Of a stretch of DNA of 64,000 nucleotides, positions 23,630 to 35,319 are shown one piece after another. Made by a program: the position numbers and the translations under genes. Origin of the DNA: Clitopilus passeckerianus. Lineage: Eukaryota; Basidiomycota; Agaricomycetes; Agaricales; Entolomataceae. The notes beneath the pieces were generated by a model. The model ran no database searches. It saw nothing but the letters and a program-made list of their open reading frames with translations, and had not been told where the DNA came from. The stretch lies in the NCBI GenBank assembly GCA_944990035.1, contig CALYLX010000079.1, positions 186,001 through 250,000 on the forward strand. The letters are read 5' to 3'. Numbering within the stretch: position 1 is the stretch's first letter; every line of letters starts with the position of its first letter.

Positions 23630-25572
23630 TCATTCTTCTAGCTTGGTACCTAAACGACACACCAACAAAGTAGATATTACGAAGAATATGTAAACAAAGT
23701 TTCCTCCCAGCCAACCTTCCTTTAAAGATAGCGAGAACAGCGAACTTGCTAGTGCAGGGCCGATGGCCTTCGAGAAGCTTGCCATCGTCTATCCACCAAT
23801 GAGGATGTGATCTTTAGAATCAACGAGAAATAAACATACCTGGCTCAATCCATTCGTGGCTCCCAATGAAGCCTTGTTGGGCGACGAAGCAGCGAGCAGG
23901 ATGAAGATGGTACCTTGGAGAACGGTCAGTATTGGCCATCAGCTCATACTCTGTTACATGACTAACCAAACGCCATGCTTACGCCTACCGCAAGAAGCGC
24001 CTGCACCCCAATAAGAGCCCACACAGCTACATCCATGCCTCCACGATGCCGGGCCACCCAACCAATAATTGGAAACAAGGCGAACGAAGGTAATAGAGAT
24101 GATAAGCCTGCAATGTATAGCCGCCTTGGACCCCAACGGTCGTAGACTGGAGAGAAGAATAGCAGCATGAACACGGTGCTCGATATCCCACTGGCGAAGA
24201 GGATATGTCCAATGGATACGGGTGGAAGCCCAAGCCCACCCAGAGAGAGGGATGTCGAATAGAAAAGAGGCTTCAGAGCCTGGTACGCGAGGTCTGTCGC
24301 GGAAAGAAGAGAGTGGCATGCGACAGCGACGAGTACCCGTGGAACGAGAAGCTTGCTAATAGGCAGAGGTTCGCCGGAGCCCAACTCTATGTCGGTACGA
24401 GCATCAGGATCATGCGAATGTCGACGTCTGGGTACTTTCTTGGAACCCAAGAGGATCAAGATGGATTGTGAGAGTGGGAGGGGATGCTCGACCGTCTCTT
24501 CTAACTGGGCGATCACCACTCCGGCTGCGATGATAGACAAGACTGCCGGAATCGCGCATGGCAGGAAATATGGATACTTGGAGAAGAACGCAATACGTTC
24601 GAAGATACCATGATATTGCTGAGCTGGCCTCGAAAGATATCCGCCGAGCAGAGAGCCTAGCTGAGAAGAGCGTAAGAGTGGGCACAGTTATCAATCAATT
24701 TCATATACATACCATGTTCCCAGCAGCCCAAGTAATGGGAAGCAATGCGTAAATCTTAAATCTGGGTTCAGAGTCATGGACGTGAAGTATGTGGAGCACT
24801 TTACACGGCCAATGTTCGTCTTATCGCACACCTCCGCGATGAGTCTGAGAGTTACTGGAGTTAGCACCCCTGGAACATTTCGTGAAGAAGTTGCAGCTAC
24901 GTTTTGACCAGAGCGGAATTTCCACCTGACGAGGATATAAGATTCGCAACCCATTAACATAAATAAGCGCCCTACCTATGAAACCACACAGTAGTCGGCT
25001 ACAGGAGCTATGAGCACAAAAACCGATTTATAGCCGCGATAAACCACCGACCTTGCGAATAAGCTCCAGAAATTGAGTGTCAGCCCAAACCAAAGCATGG
25101 ATATGCATGTACCGACGAGGCCAAGTAGTAGAACCGGTTTCCTACCCGAGAGATCTGACAGCCTGCTCCAGTAAAGAGTAGACACCGCCTGTGTGAAGTA
25201 GTACGCCGAAGTCTGTGCGCAAGCATGCACATTAGCACCCCACAATCGGGCGACGATAGCACGAGACTATGTACCAGTATTCCAGCGTAGTATCCGACAC
25301 GGGTTTCATCTCCCTTTGTTATCCCAGTATCCCTGATAAGCTAGTGCGGGCTGGGTTCAGGGCAAATGATCCACCTGGCGCGTAAACACCCTCACCTGTG
25401 GTAGAAATGGGTTTATAACCTGTGGAAGCAGGGTCTGGAGGAATTGCGCGAGGAGGATGATCGAGAGTTGTCGGAGAGGAAGCGGCGTTTTTCTATAGAG
25501 TTCTATCTGGCCGTCACTATCAGGAGCAGAATGCAGAAGCGGTTCCGCGTCTTCGTCTTGTCGTCTTTCCAT
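23630..25572 (-). CDS. Major facilitator superfamily transporter
   Basis: A drug/metabolite-type MFS permease with about twelve helices. The N-terminus carries the basidiomycete lead PLPLRQLSIILLAQFLQTLLPQ, with helix 1. The loop 2-3 signature is SRLSDLSGRKPVLLLG. Then come EVCDKTNIGR, LLPITWAAGNM, LLGGYLSRPAQQYHG, a central polar loop with RRRHSHDPD, and the C-terminal half, including YDRWGPRRLYIAGL and ATNGLSQ then MASFSKAIGPALASSLFS. It ends CRLGTKLEE at 23630. The start is the ATG at 25572. The stretch near 25045-24900, expected to encode the helix-4 region with a small exon GNSALVKT, does not join in one frame with ordinary splice sites. Either a small lesion or an unusual splice exists there. 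Substrate unknown. Confidence 0.85.
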
Positions 25573-25885
25573 AATATCTTGTTCTCGGGGGGAGAAACTT
25601 GAGGTAGAACCGGTTTCGAAGGGTGGATATCTATACGTCGTGACACATTCCAGCCTGCATGCAGCTGCGGAGGATTGTATTAGGCCGACGTGTGTGCCTC
25701 TAGCTGACCATCACTGCGATACAGTTATGGACACAGGTTCAAATGCTGTCGGATTCGGAACCCGGAGAACGGGTTAGTTTGTTTGTCAAGCCCCTTGAAA
25801 TTCAATACAATCTGCAAATACGCGTCGCGCTGGTTTCAAGTGGACGCGCTTCCCATTCATCTAACCTATCCGTGAATTTGCGGCC
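25573..25885. other. Divergent promoter region
   Basis: This stretch is shared by the MFS gene (-) and the BTB gene (+). No other gene is seen. Confidence 0.6.
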
Positions 25886-26833
25886 ATGGGCATCTCTCAC
25901 CCCGATGAAAAGACGACAACATCCGGACGATGTGAGTGTAACCCATTCCAAGTTAAGTCAATATTCCCGTGCAAATTTTGAGTCAAGAATCGACAGTTTG
26001 CCAAAACGACGCGGAGGTGACATTCTTATCCTCAGACAACGTTGCCTTTAAGATCCACTTGAAGAACCTGGAAACGAGCACTGGCGGATTCCCCCCTTCA
26101 GATTTTAAACCCGCACCCGGAGAGGTGACTCAATTACCAGAGCGTTCTGATACTCTCGAACTGCTATTCGCATTTATCTACCCAAGCCGCCATCCGACCC
26201 TGGACCCAGTATCTACAGATCTTTTGCTTAATATTGCCGATGCCGCCGAAAAATACGAGGTTTTTGCTGCGATCAATATCTGCAACATTCGAATCAAGTG
26301 AATTCATTTTAAATCACCAGTTCTCGACTTTTAATGTCAACAATAGAGCAATTATCAAGCAAGGGCCCCTACGCATCTTGATACATGCGTTCAAATACGA
26401 CTATTCGTCGATTATTAACGAAGCTGCACGCTTCCTACACGATTTCGCTATGACAGACTTGGTTAAGCAACTTCCGCTGGCTTTGGTGGTCCCTTTAGTA
26501 GGTTTTATCCAGTCGCCTGATAGCCTGACGCTTACGGTGCCGAAGATAACATACCTGGAATCGCGGCGATCCGCTCTCATAAATACCTTCCAAAATATTA
26601 CCTTCCAACATCAGGGTGCTGTTGAACGATCCCGATGCGGACTTTGTGAACAGGATCTGGCGTATTTCATGTACAAGCTATTTGAAGGTGACCACCCGAA
26701 GCTTTGTAAAGCTTCCGTGGAAAGCTCGATCGCAGCATCATTTAGCCAAGCACGACATCTAACCTACGACCCCGAGTATGAAGAACTCATAACAGCGATT
26801 CCGGAACCCCCTGAATTTACAACATTCCTGTAG
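25886..26833 (+). CDS. BTB/POZ domain protein, mushroom type
   Basis: BTB domains mediate dimerisation and often recruit Cullin-3. This protein belongs to the large agaricomycete group of BTB proteins without a second known domain. Exon 1 (25886-25931) encodes MGISHPDEKTTTSGR. It joins exon 2 at 25997 in the right phase to give FCQNDAEVTFLSSDNVAFKIH, the beginning of the BTB fold. Next comes LELLFAFIYPSRHP, then NIADAAEKYEVFAAIN. A third exon starts at 26347 and reads KQGPLRILIHAFKYDY, LVKQLPLALVVPLV and a Cys pair (RCGLCEQDL), ending EPPEFTTFL. The start was chosen because only this ATG gives an open frame across the first intron. It looks intact. Role unknown. Confidence 0.85.
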
Positions 26834-26905
26834 ACTCTTTGATTTCGATTTCAGCTCACTAGTATAGGCGTTCGAGTTCCTAATGATACATTTTTGCTAC
26901 TTTAT

Positions 26906-28088
<1,183 letters not shown>

Positions 28089-28590
28089 GGTAGGCAGCTG
28101 AGGAATGTTGCTCACTTCTGACGTTTTCTCGTAATTGGTGGAGTTCGGATTTGCTTCCGAAAGTCGATCGACAGAAATATAGTTCGCGCACAAGCACGAG
28201 GCGCTGCTGCACCCGGTCTTGAATGCTTAGAGCTCTCTAGGGTTCGACAACGATATAACCTATCGTATCTCCAGGTCGGCGACCATTGCGGTCTAAACCA
28301 TAGGACAGCAGCCTCAACTCGCATGCCAACGTGAGATGCTAACAGCACGTGGTGTGTGTGTGTGAGATAACCGCGCAAGGTCCCTAATGGGCCGGGGCCT
28401 AAACAGGAACAGCGGGTCCGTGGTCACGCATTTTATTACAACGCACCACAAGCAGAACCTGCCCCCATTGCTGCTGTGAAGCAGGGGTCGCACGGGTTAG
28501 TGACAGGTTCTACGTAAAAAGTAACTAGATACAGCACAACAGTACTACCATGTAGAAACCCTCGAGAAAAAACGAGAATGAGTTAAGGAA

Positions 28591-28680
28591 CAGGTCTTGA
28601 CCGGTACCAGTGGGTGCATTAACAACCAATGGGTAAAAGGCGAAAAAAAGGAAAAACAAAATGCCGAAAACCCCATTGGA
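28591..28680 (+). repeat. Direct repeat, copy 1
   Basis: About 90 bases beginning CAGGTCTTGACC and ending CCCCATTGGA. It recurs at 28805-28906 with small differences. Both copies share an A-rich centre and the piece CCAATGGGTAAAAGGC. Confidence 0.75.
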
Positions 28681-28804
28681 AAAAAGCTACCATTTTTCAC
28701 GGTCACATACCTGAAACTCATGAGCTAATTATCTATCAAGGCGACACGAGTGAAAGACCGCAAAGATATGCGCCGTTTGAGCACAAAAACGAAAGAGCAA
28801 AGGC

Positions 28805-28906
28805 ACAGGTCTCGACCCGTTCCAGGGGGTGCGTCAAAAACCAATGGGTAAAAGGCAAAAAAAACCCTTACAAAGGGAAAAATACAATGCCAAAAACCCC
28901 ATTGGA
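28805..28906 (+). repeat. Direct repeat, copy 2
   Basis: Second copy of the repeat at 28591-28680, beginning CAGGTCTCGACC and ending CCCCATTGGA, with about ten extra bases in the A-rich centre. Confidence 0.75.
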
Positions 28907-29586
28907 CAGTATTTCGGAAAATCCGCCCGAGGTCGGCGTCGTCAACAGTTGAACGTTGAAGTCGCGGTCGAAGATTACGCCAAAATAGAACGAATACTCC
29001 CAGAGAAAGTGCATCCCTAATGCCACTCCTATTGATCTTATCATAGTAGTATCGATGCAGATCTATCTGCAACGAAGTGAGTACCAGTACAGTATTTTGA
29101 GCAAAAATGATCTCGCAGAATCACCCTGCCCGTTCGCGGACGGTAAACGGGCCTTTGTAGACCTCTAAGATCCTGAGTGCTCTGACTAGTTCATATTGAT
29201 AGGGTATATCATCCACTGGGACGGACTCTCTAGAATCGTAGACACCGTTATGGCCACAGGGCTGGGGGGAATTCCACCCCCCGCAATTATATAAATCAGC
29301 GTCTTTCTGCTTGAAAGAGTCCATACAAGAGAATCCAAGGCTCCAGGGGAGAAGCTCAGGGATGCCATAGTGTCTCGTCTTAGAGGTTCCTTTTCTAACT
29401 AGCCGTCCACCGGCCGAACACCATAGGCGGGTTCAGTATCAGATGATATCTGCCGCCCCAGGATGACTACCCATTATCGAGTAGGTATTCAGATTGAAGC
29501 TGGAAAAGCCAAACAGAGTTATGTCTAGCTCGCGGGGCGATCCGAGTAATAAGACGATCAGTTGCGGCTGACCGATACACAGAATA

Positions 29587-29765
29587 GGGGGTTTCAAAGT
29601 TGAAAAGTTTGGTTCCATTATTCACCATTCCCGACCCTTTTTCGGTCTGAAACTGAGAATGGTGAAAAGTATACATGCCAAACTCTCCGTTTAAAGCAAG
29701 GGACGAACAAGGGAGGTAGCGGAATACCCACTAATGGGACGAAACTTTTCAACTTTGAAAGACCC
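29587..29765. repeat. Nested inverted repeat, MITE-like
   Basis: Arms of about 34 bases at 29587-29620 and 29732-29765 are inverted copies; they share TTTCAAAGTTGAAAAGTTT exactly. Directly inside the left arm, TTCACCATTC (29621-29630) pairs with GAATGGTGAA (29657-29666). The whole could fold into a long hairpin. No transposase is visible, so a small non-autonomous element is possible but not proven. Confidence 0.6.
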
Positions 29766-29886
29766 TAATGATCGCGGTTGCCCAAGTAGAGATTTCGAAG
29801 ACAAAGAAAATGTTACAGATGGCTTGCTGAGGGCCGCAGACATTATACAGTCGAAAATACAATCATCTAATGTATGAAATGTAAAT

Positions 29887-30984
29887 TTATTTGTCATCGT
29901 CATCGTCGAATTCGTCGTCATTGGATTCCTCATCATCGCTACGAGGACGACAGTCTGGATCTCCACAATACCACTCATAGCATTCGTGGTGGAGGGTCAG
30001 CTTGCCACACTCCTCTGCTCTAGCCAAAGCAACCGTTCTCAGGAAATCTGCTTCCTCTTCCTCTCGCTTCTCCGATCCTTCATAAAGCGTCAAGAACACT
30101 TTTGGAACGCCGCCATCCCTTTGACGAAACTTCTCGAACAGGAGATCTTCAACCGCTTTCCAGTCAGACCCGAATATATTGAGGTTGCGGTCGTTGTCCT
30201 GTGTTGAAATGCCAAGGGAAAGACATTCAAAAGAAGGGGATGAAATGGAGGATATGAGTGTGCAAAGCCAAGTGGAAGGCTGCGGGTTTAAGAATATGAA
30301 GAAGATTCCAGGATTAAGAACTCGTAACGACGTTGCGGGGCAAGGGAGATTGAGTGAGAATAATCTGCGTAATCGGGTTTTGTAGCGATTCGAGAGATAA
30401 AAAAAGGAAGACGCACATCTGTCCCGTAGTTTTGTCATATAGGAGCACCAGAATTTCATATGCAGATTGATATCCTCCACCCCATCTTCTCCAATGTGGT
30501 TTATAACACCTTGAACTGCGGCAATTGTTTCCCATGACATGACGTGCTGAACGAACTCGACGTCTTTAACGCGAAAAGGGCGGCGTATGTGGAAGTTTCC
30601 GAAAGGACAGAGCTTATTCTGCTCGATCTCCGTGATATAGAAGAGGCGAATGTAGGCCTCTTGTTTATCCCAAACCCTTGCGGTCGCATCGGAGGTGGGC
30701 GTGATACTACGGACGCCGTTTGCAATTAGAAGCTTCTCATCCCTAAAATAGAGATTGGTCTTGATACGAGGATGCGAAAGTTTTGATAATACGTACTCGA
30801 TCGTCAGGCTTTTTAGGTGCTTGTGGGGAGCGATTTCAAGGGCATTTTTCAGGAGGGCATCAGCTCCGCGCCCGGATTTGGGCTCAGAAGATCCCCTGCA
30901 GCATCCTTCGTTCACTCTCGTCGTTTCGAGTTCATCCGTATGGAACAGTTCAACGACAAATACTGGGTATCGCCAAGTATACAA
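29887..30984 (-). CDS. Hypothetical protein with acidic C-terminus, 5' end not fixed
   Basis: An open minus-strand frame of about 365 codons that I do not assign to a family. Readable parts are DALLKNALEIAPHKHLKSLT near the N-side, FRVKDVEFVQHVMSWETIAA in the middle and LLFEKFRQRDGGVPKVFLTL toward the end, followed by a Cys-containing stretch (HECYEWYCGDPDCRPR) and a strongly acidic tail (DDEFDDDDDK). The general pattern resembles the C-terminal halves of agaricomycete F-box/leucine-rich proteins that have no named domain. An intron is likely within 30415-30205, where the frame turns hydrophobic and unlike its surroundings and where a donor and an acceptor are present. No ATG opens the frame, so an upstream exon or a lost 5' end is likely. 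It overlaps an open frame on the opposite strand at 30817-30984. Confidence 0.55.
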   Translation of the reverse strand: MYTWRYPVFVVELFHTDELETTRVNEGCCRGSSEPKSGRGADALLKNALEIAPHKHLKSLTIEYVLSKLSHPRIKTNLYFRDEKLLIANGVRSITPTSDATARVWDKQEAYIRLFYITEIEQNKLCPFGNFHIRRPFRVKDVEFVQHVMSWETIAAVQGVINHIGEDGVEDINLHMKFWCSYMTKLRDRCASSFFYLSNRYKTRLRRLFSLNLPCPATSLRVLNPGIFFIFLNPQPSTWLCTLISSISSPSFECLSLGISTQDNDRNLNIFGSDWKAVEDLLFEKFRQRDGGVPKVFLTLYEGSEKREEEEADFLRTVALARAEECGKLTLHHECYEWYCGDPDCRPRSDDEESNDDEFDDDDDK

Positions 30985-31680
30985 AACGGACCCCTTAGGA
31001 CTATGTCTACAGCCATATGTCTTCTATCTCTGGTTCTGGAACCCAACGTACGCAGGGGAGTGTCGGGTGTTCGAGTTATCATCACCAATCCGAATACTAT
31101 ACGTCAAGATTGGTGGGATCGACATCCGTTGGTGAGCACTGGCTTCAAATCATGGAAAAGGGCAAGTCAATGCTTAAAGGACCTGCTGTTATCACAGGTC
31201 ATCGATGAATCCCTTAATACCCGCACGTTCTTTAGCCAGGAAGGAGCTGCTAATGTGGACCCCGGGTCTTACCAACAGATACATAATCGCACATCCGCTC
31301 CAGGACCTCACCGTTCAGCCAAGGAACGTATGAGGGACAGATTACTGCGCAAAGCGGAAGCCACTCTTGGTGCTTCCGCCGACCATTCAGTTATTCTTCA
31401 AGTTGTGCTTAGTCTTTTGCCCCTCGATTTCCAGGCTGAAAAGCTTGCGCATGGGTTTCCAGAAGATCTCCAACCGCAGCGCATTCTTAGGATCCATGAC
31501 GTGCAGACATGTACCAGCCAGCCTAAACTGCCCATCGTGTTCGATAGGGTATATAAGGTTGAGCCTTACAACGCAGCCGTCACCGTTGCACTAGAAAGCA
31601 GCCATGCTTTCTTCATTCCATATTGGCAGGCTGAAGAGAGAGTAGAACCCGTTGACGTCCTGGGTTTCTCTTTCCATATT

Positions 31681-33060
31681 ATGAGCGTCAAAACACAGTC
31701 CAGCTTATTATCGTCGTCAGGCGGCGGTCTTCACTGGAGCCGGGTCTACGACCTAGCGCCCGATATGCTGCTCCGAATTGTCAGAATGATCGTTCCACCG
31801 TCGTCCTCGTACTCCCAGGACGACCACGAGGCAGAGTATTGGCAGCCCACTATCCTGGCCTGTTCTCTTGTCTGCCGGAATTGGGCTTTCCTTGTCAGGG
31901 TCTTCTTCGAGAAGGTTGATGAAGGGTACCCAGTTCGGAACTTCTTCATTCTTGTCGAGAGCCTTACCAAACAACCTCGCCTCGCAAATTTGATTAGGAC
32001 ATTCTCGGAAGACCAGCTTCTAAGAAGAATCAAGCGGGACTTCAACCTCCCAGACGATCAACCGTTGTACCCAGATCTTGTCGAGCGTTGTCAAATCCTT
32101 CTTGGGATGACAACTTTGTTATTAGAGGTATACATTGACCAAAGGCTCCTTGCCGCTATCTTGCCTAGCATTTCCCAGCGGTCAACTATTGAGACCTTGT
32201 GGCTCCGCGACTCACCATGGAATCGAGGACGACCAAATCCAACCATGACCTTTGCCGAACTATACCCTATGCTTACGGGTTTGAATCATCTGAAGACGCT
32301 CTGTATCTACAGCTTGCTTAAGCCTCAAGATTGGTGGGTCGTTCGGGCATCAGCACATCCTTCAAGTGGCTAATAGTCTCCTTTTTTGGTTTCAGTAGGG
32401 ACCCGGCAATCCAGGTATGGCCAAGGCTTCATACGTTTGGTCCGCCCTCACAGCCCTATCGTATTATAGCTACCCCTGGCCCCTTGTTCTCTTTCCAAGC
32501 TGGTCCTCAGTAGGGGTACCTATTACGCGGGCCAAATTTTCCCTCTCCTTTCATCGTCAGCAAATTCACTACAGGATCTCACCCTGTCTATCAATGGTCT
32601 CACGAACGGCGAACTCGTCCAACTACTCTCACTCGTCGCATCCAACCTCCGATCTCTAGATATATCCGGAGGTATCTTCCTCGTTGCTCATGACAAGGAG
32701 GAGTATGCCCTTGATAGCATCCTACCCAAAGCACCAAACCTCCGAGAGGTCGTAGCCAGTGATAACAACGCTACACCGTCCTGCCTTCTACGTAAACAGT
32801 GCTGTTTGAACCATCAAGCGTACAACCCCACTGAAGAACCTTGCTGTCTTATCAGAATTCATCCAAGTGAACATGGGACACAGTGGCATCCTCAAGTTCT
32901 CTGCCAAGCCCTGAAAAATACCGGTTGGGTGGTGATTCAATTGGGTCTTTATGCGAATAGTAATAATTGGTACTCTGCAGAGGAGAGGGAGCTCTTGAGG
33001 AGAGTAGCGGCGGAGAATGGAATTAGTTTGGGGATAAGGGTGTACGGTGTACGCTCATGA
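31681..33060 (+). CDS. F-box protein
   Basis: F-box proteins are substrate adaptors of SCF ubiquitin ligases. From the ATG at 31681, a Ser-rich lead is followed by the F-box, YDLAPDMLLRIVRMIVPP and, after a polar loop, ACSLVCRNWAFLVR (about residues 20-70). Downstream are leucine-rich pieces typical of agaricomycete F-box proteins, such as IETLWLRDSPW and MLTGLNHLKTLCIYSLL. In the last exon come SLQDLTLSINGL, NLRSLDISGG and APNLREVVA. The C-terminus GISLGIRVYGVRS ends at 33060. The frame is open for 288 codons upstream of this ATG, so an earlier start is possible. Introns lie between about 32330 and 32560 and near 32790; I could not fix every border. Targets are unknown. Confidence 0.7.
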
Positions 33061-35319
33061 TGCATAAATCCGTCAATATATCGTTGATTATTGTATACTG
33101 TACTAGGATGAGTGCTCATAAAGGTATATAACAAACCGGTTCTGATCAAGACACGTCGAGTTCCGTTCAGCTCACGGTAGGCTTGTGCCCATACTCCGCT
33201 GGCTAATTTTTCGAACCAGCAGCGAGGAACGGTGTCAATTTGAGACACATGGTGCACGCCTGTCGTGCTTGAACGCTGTAATTATCTGGCCAGTTACTCT
33301 ATTTACAGCCAAAAAGAATCTCGAAATCGACATCCGATGCCTAAAAGTCATAATGTGAACCAGGGCTTCTCTATCAAATAACGTGATAACGGGTCCATGA
33401 AAGCCTCCGGCGTACACCTAACACGACCTTCCAGCGGTTTCTACAGCACCTCGATATTTCCCCTTGCCTGACAAGCATTGTCCTGCAGCGTCTTCCGTCC
33501 TCCAAATTTTCACGCCGATGCGTTCCAAAACGAATGGTAGGTGGATAAAGTCACTTCAAGCCCTGACTTGCCTCAAACGGATTGCATCGACATTTGGTGA
33601 CAGCAAGCCTGCTGATACCTTCCTCGACGTCGTTGTGGCTGCAAAGAGCCCGGTTGACAATCTCGTGGTAGTCTTTACGTATGAGGGTGGTGGGAAATAG
33701 GCAGGTTCTCGGCTTGAGGTGGCACCAGACCGTTCTCGAGAGACCTGACAGCTCTGCTCAGAGCAAACGTGCGAAAGGCACTGTCACTGGCGATGGCCAA
33801 TGGATGCCAGAATCATAGTCGGGTTCGTGTCGATGCGAACGGTGCGATGCACATCCTGTGGGCTTCCCGTAATCGCAACGGCCTTCATAACGGGCTACTG
33901 CAGGTAGGAGGGAGCGAGAGCGGTAAGGACTGCGATGCTCTGGTCTTCATCATCTTCGTCATCGGAAAGGAGGTAATGTGTGCACAGTCTGGTATCGAGA
34001 GCCTAGCATTTTTAGAGCGGGTGCCCTGGTCGCCTTCGCAGGAACCTGCTTGACATGGTTGAGTGCTTGGTTTCTGGTGCGAAGCCAATAATCTATCCTC
34101 GGGGTGGAGCCCGATGGGAATAACAAACGGGGTTCCAGGTTGACGGGGGAAATGGTCGTAAATTGGGGAAGACGAAGGATGAGGTTGACCATGCTGGTAG
34201 GAGAAGCCTGACAAACTTGAACGGGCCAGCAACAACACATACGAATACGTGAAACCCGCAGTGTCTGCCTGGCTGGGCTAGGAATGCTAGCATCTGTAGC
34301 ATAAAGGCCTCATCTCCGGAGCAAATCCGATGAGGTTGCTCTTGAGGTACAGGTTGCTCCAGCAAACGGTTGGGTGGGTGGTGCGCACGAGCTTCTGCGG
34401 CATGGATGTAAGGGAAAGACTCTGGTGGTCACTAGGGCGTTCATGGCGAAGCTTTCCAATTGGTAGAAGCAGCATCATGAGCTTCGGTGGCCATTCTAGA
34501 AGGAATTGCAAACCCCCCATGTCAGCCACCATGCCCGTGATTCTCTCCGTAGTAGATGGAATGGTTGACCAGGTGAGAGTCGGAAAGATTGGAAAGATGG
34601 AGCATGCGAAAATCTGGTGTTGCAGTGTTAGTTGAAAGTCGAGACAGCAGAGGTGTCTTAAGGCTTACCTGTTCACGAAGAGTTAATCATAGCTCCCCCA
34701 TGATGGCGAGATCACAGCCAGCCCCTTAAGACAATACCGGGAGTGTTTAACCTTCATGTAACAGTGTTGTTTGCGTAGGTAAGGAGGTTGACGGCGAACT
34801 TGCTTGCGCAGAACGTATGCAGTACTTCAGCATAATACGGATCCAGAGGACAGAGAGCCAACTTTCATTGAGAAATGAGGGTACACCTTAGACACATGGA
34901 GTAGGTCAGGCTATGCTGGTCGGATAGCAAATCGGACACACTGCAATGGTGCAACCGGTTCGTGGGAAACCAGTCAGGTGACCCAGACCCAGCTTCAGCT
35001 CGACTCTCGAGCGAAGGTCTTTGACAGTGTCACTGTGGCCCCGCTTCCTTGGAATCTCTTTCTGTTTGTAAAGCTAGGAGCATACGGTCTCCCTATGTTA
35101 GAAGGGATCTTGAAACAGATTCATCAACGGGTAGCTCCAAACAGCTTCGATAATCGCTTTCGATCTGTCAGATGGTGCTTCTTGATATCGATGCTTCTGA
35201 GTTCCCCCAATGCGCTGCTTGGTCTGATCCAACTGAATGGTTATAAGTATACCGCAGATATAGTATATAGGCTGGCGGCCCTATCGAAATAAGTACTCAG
35301 GCAAGAATCTGAATCGTTT
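33061..35319. other. Gene-poor left edge of the duplicated region
   Basis: No intact gene. A plus-strand frame near 33464-33700 contains TFGDSKPAD, resembling the start of the array proteins (copy C has TFGDSEPAD), so it may be a worn exon-1 remnant; this is weak. The piece GTGGGAAACCAGTCAGGTGA near 34963-34982 recurs almost unchanged near 43639. The last 160 bases hold the upstream element of copy A. Confidence 0.45.
35161..35170 (+). promoter_or_regulatory. Conserved upstream element, copy A
   Basis: The core CGATCTGTCA lies 159 bases before the ATG of copy A. The same core with similar neighbours lies upstream of copies B, C, D, F and G. A shared promoter element is inferred; common descent alone could also explain it. 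Confidence 0.55.

Larger units (their letters stand above)
28089..29886. other. Gene-poor stretch with repeats
   Basis: About 1.8 kb with no recognisable gene. It contains a pair of direct repeats (28591-28680 and 28805-28906) and a nested inverted repeat (29587-29765), listed separately. A Lys/Arg-rich plus-strand frame at 28629-28952 runs through the direct repeats and is probably not a gene. Confidence 0.5.

Noticed and set aside
28629..28952. Lys-rich open frame of about 107 codons
   Set aside because: It runs through two A-rich direct repeats, has no recognisable domain and owes its composition to the repeats.
33464..33700. Possible exon-1 remnant of the array family (TFGDSKPAD)
   Set aside because: Similarity is limited to about nine residues and no donor site or upstream element accompanies it; kept only as a remark.
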